Below the pieces are notes generated by a model. That model was not told the DNA's origin and made no database searches. It worked only from the letters and a program-made list of their open reading frames with translations. A program made the position numbers and the translations under genes. From an uncultured Burkholderiales bacterium (GTDB lineage: Bacteria > Pseudomonadota > Gammaproteobacteria > Burkholderiales > Burkholderiaceae), in NCBI GenBank assembly GCA_937891045.1, contig CALBEV010000069.1, positions 1 to 33,796 of the forward strand: a stretch of 33,796 bases of DNA. The letters are read 5' to 3'. Positions 32,947 to 33,796 of this stretch are shown here, in pieces. The stretch's first letter is position 1; each line of letters opens with the position of its first letter.

Positions 32947-33753
32947 ATGCACATCAACGTCAACGGCCACGCCACCTACGCCTACACCGGTGGCAAAGAT
33001 TTCAACCCCGCCCAGCCCACCGTGGTGCTGATTCACGGCGTCTTGTGCGACCACAGCGTGTGGGCGCTGCAAAGCCGCTACTTGGCCCACCACGGCTGGA
33101 ACGTGTTGGCCATCGACCTGCCCGGCCATTGCAAAAGCGCGGGTGCGCCGCCCGCCTCGGTGCAAGACGCCGCGGCCTTCATTCAAGCCCTGCTGGATGC
33201 CCAAGGCGTGCAATGCGCCGCTTTGGTGGGCCACAGCTTTGGCTCCATCATTGCCTTGCAAACCGCGGCCCATCTGGGCGACCGCATCAGCCATTTGGTG
33301 ATGGTCGGCACTGCCTACCCGATGAAAGTCTCGCCCGCCCTGCTGGACGCGTCCTTGAACCAGCCCGAGAAAGCGCTGCACATGACGAACGTGTTTTCCC
33401 GCGCCACGCTGGCACCCCCCTCCGGCGCGGGATCGTGGGTGTTTGGCGCGAGCTTGGCGCTGGGTCGGCGCGTTTTGGCCAGCAACAAAACCGTGAATCT
33501 GTTTCACACCGGTTTCAACGCCTGCAACAACTACGACCAGGGTTTGCAGGCGATGGCCGCCGTCACCTGCCCGGTGCTGATGGTGTTGGGCGAGAACGAC
33601 CAGATGACCACGCCGAAAAACGCGCAAGCTTTGGTGCAGCAGGCCCGTGACACGGGCAAGCAGTTGCAGGTGGTCATGATCCCGAATGGGCATCACCAGA
33701 TGAGCGAGTCGCCGAACGAGACCTTGGCGGCGCTGAAGGCCTTCTTGGTTTGA
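32947..33753 (+). CDS. Alpha/beta hydrolase
   Basis: This 268-residue cytoplasmic protein has the alpha/beta hydrolase fold. The HGVLCDHSVW oxyanion region is at about 30-39, the nucleophile elbow GHSFGS gives S97, the acid is D218 in GENDQM, and the histidine is H249 or H250 in PNGHHQMSE. Substrates are not deducible, as such enzymes range from esterases to C-C hydrolases. An open frame from 32905 lies inside the preceding gene; ATG 32947, ten bases after its stop, matches the usual start. The pairing with a homoserine sulfhydrylase could reflect a homoserine acyl-transfer context, but MetX-type motifs are not seen. Confidence 0.88.
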   Translation: MHINVNGHATYAYTGGKDFNPAQPTVVLIHGVLCDHSVWALQSRYLAHHGWNVLAIDLPGHCKSAGAPPASVQDAAAFIQALLDAQGVQCAALVGHSFGSIIALQTAAHLGDRISHLVMVGTAYPMKVSPALLDASLNQPEKALHMTNVFSRATLAPPSGAGSWVFGASLALGRRVLASNKTVNLFHTGFNACNNYDQGLQAMAAVTCPVLMVLGENDQMTTPKNAQALVQQARDTGKQLQVVMIPNGHHQMSESPNETLAALKAFLV

Positions 33754-33759
33754 CTCAGT

Positions 33760-33780
33760 AATTGGGGTCAGATTCCAATT
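33760..33780. repeat. Imperfect dyad resembling a RAYT/REP-type or IS-associated repeat
   Basis: AATTGG at 33760-33765 and CCAATT at 33775-33780 are perfect inverted arms around GGTCAGATT (an RNA could extend the stem with two G-U pairs). The word AATTGGGGTCAGA recurs from memory beside RAYT (REP-associated tyrosine transposase) elements in beta- and gamma-proteobacteria. The window ends here, so the element cannot be followed. Confidence 0.4.
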
Positions 33781-33796
33781 GTTTGGCCGAGTGATA

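Noticed and set aside
1..33796. CRISPR array, prophage, rRNA or insertion sequence
   Set aside because: No regularly spaced direct repeats, no transposase or phage structural gene and no rRNA segment were recognised; only a tRNA and short tandem repeats are present.

Overview
The window looks like chromosome of a beta-proteobacterium of the order Burkholderiales, most likely family Comamonadaceae (Limnohabitans- or Rhodoferax-like). I infer this from the style of the proteins, the gene order cysS - HhH glycosylase - accA - tilS - lysC - tRNA-Ser, the GC-rich coding DNA with few clear Shine-Dalgarno sites, and the aroC-MFS and glyA-nrdR-minor pilin arrangements. No species can be named from sequence reading alone. 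Almost all of the window is housekeeping sequence and densely packed.

Layout. (1) 1-1440 is visibly AT-rich and gene-poor. It holds a small secreted NSPSNW-repeat protein and an Adhesin_E-like secreted protein, and it abuts the 3' end of a tRNA-Ser(GCT) gene (1483-1575, minus), so it looks like the edge of accessory DNA. (2) 1446-6905, minus strand: cysS, a 3-methyladenine-type DNA glycosylase, accA, tilS, lysC and tRNA-Ser, closely spaced and ending in a strong hairpin terminator. (3) 6961-9477, plus strand: a TPR protein, a periplasmic and a cytoplasmic cyclophilin, and lpxH. (4) 9467-12109, minus: a large DUF349 protein whose 3' end overlaps that of lpxH. (5) 12198-14675, plus: a lytic transglycosylase-like protein, glyA and nrdR. 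(6) 14756-17560, plus: five type IV (minor) pilin genes of FimT/PilV/PilW/PilX/PilE type, with no PilY1. (7) 17577-25057, plus: ribD, ribE, ribBX, ribH, nusB, an aminotransferase, ybgC, tolQ, tolR and tolA, many joined by ATGA overlaps. (8) 25058-27870, minus: a NarL-type response regulator, a 7TM-type histidine kinase and a DUF1330 protein. (9) 27944-30257, minus: aroC and an MFS permease. (10) 30266-30912, minus: a VapBC toxin-antitoxin pair. (11) 31017-31475, minus: a two-CBS-domain protein. (12) 31563-33753, plus: an O-acetyl/O-succinylhomoserine sulfhydrylase and an alpha/beta hydrolase, followed at the window edge by a short dyad resembling dispersed RAYT/REP-type repeats.

How the genes fit together. 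The rib block supplies four riboflavin steps, but its GTP cyclohydrolase II-like domain has lost the zinc cysteines, so a separate ribA must exist elsewhere. The ybgC-tolQRA block encodes the inner-membrane part of the Tol-Pal envelope machine, with tolB and pal missing from their usual place. The pilin block would encode the minor pilin initiation complex of a type IV pilus. The response regulator and kinase are translationally overlapped and probably form a cognate pair of unknown signal.

I did not find a clear new multi-gene system. The points most worth a second look are the NSPSNW repeat protein in tRNA-adjacent AT-rich DNA, a recurring AT-rich hexamer just before several start codons that lack a Shine-Dalgarno site (candidate leaderless transcripts), a hairpin that would mask the ribosome binding site of the response regulator, and a pilin set in which two members lack Glu5.
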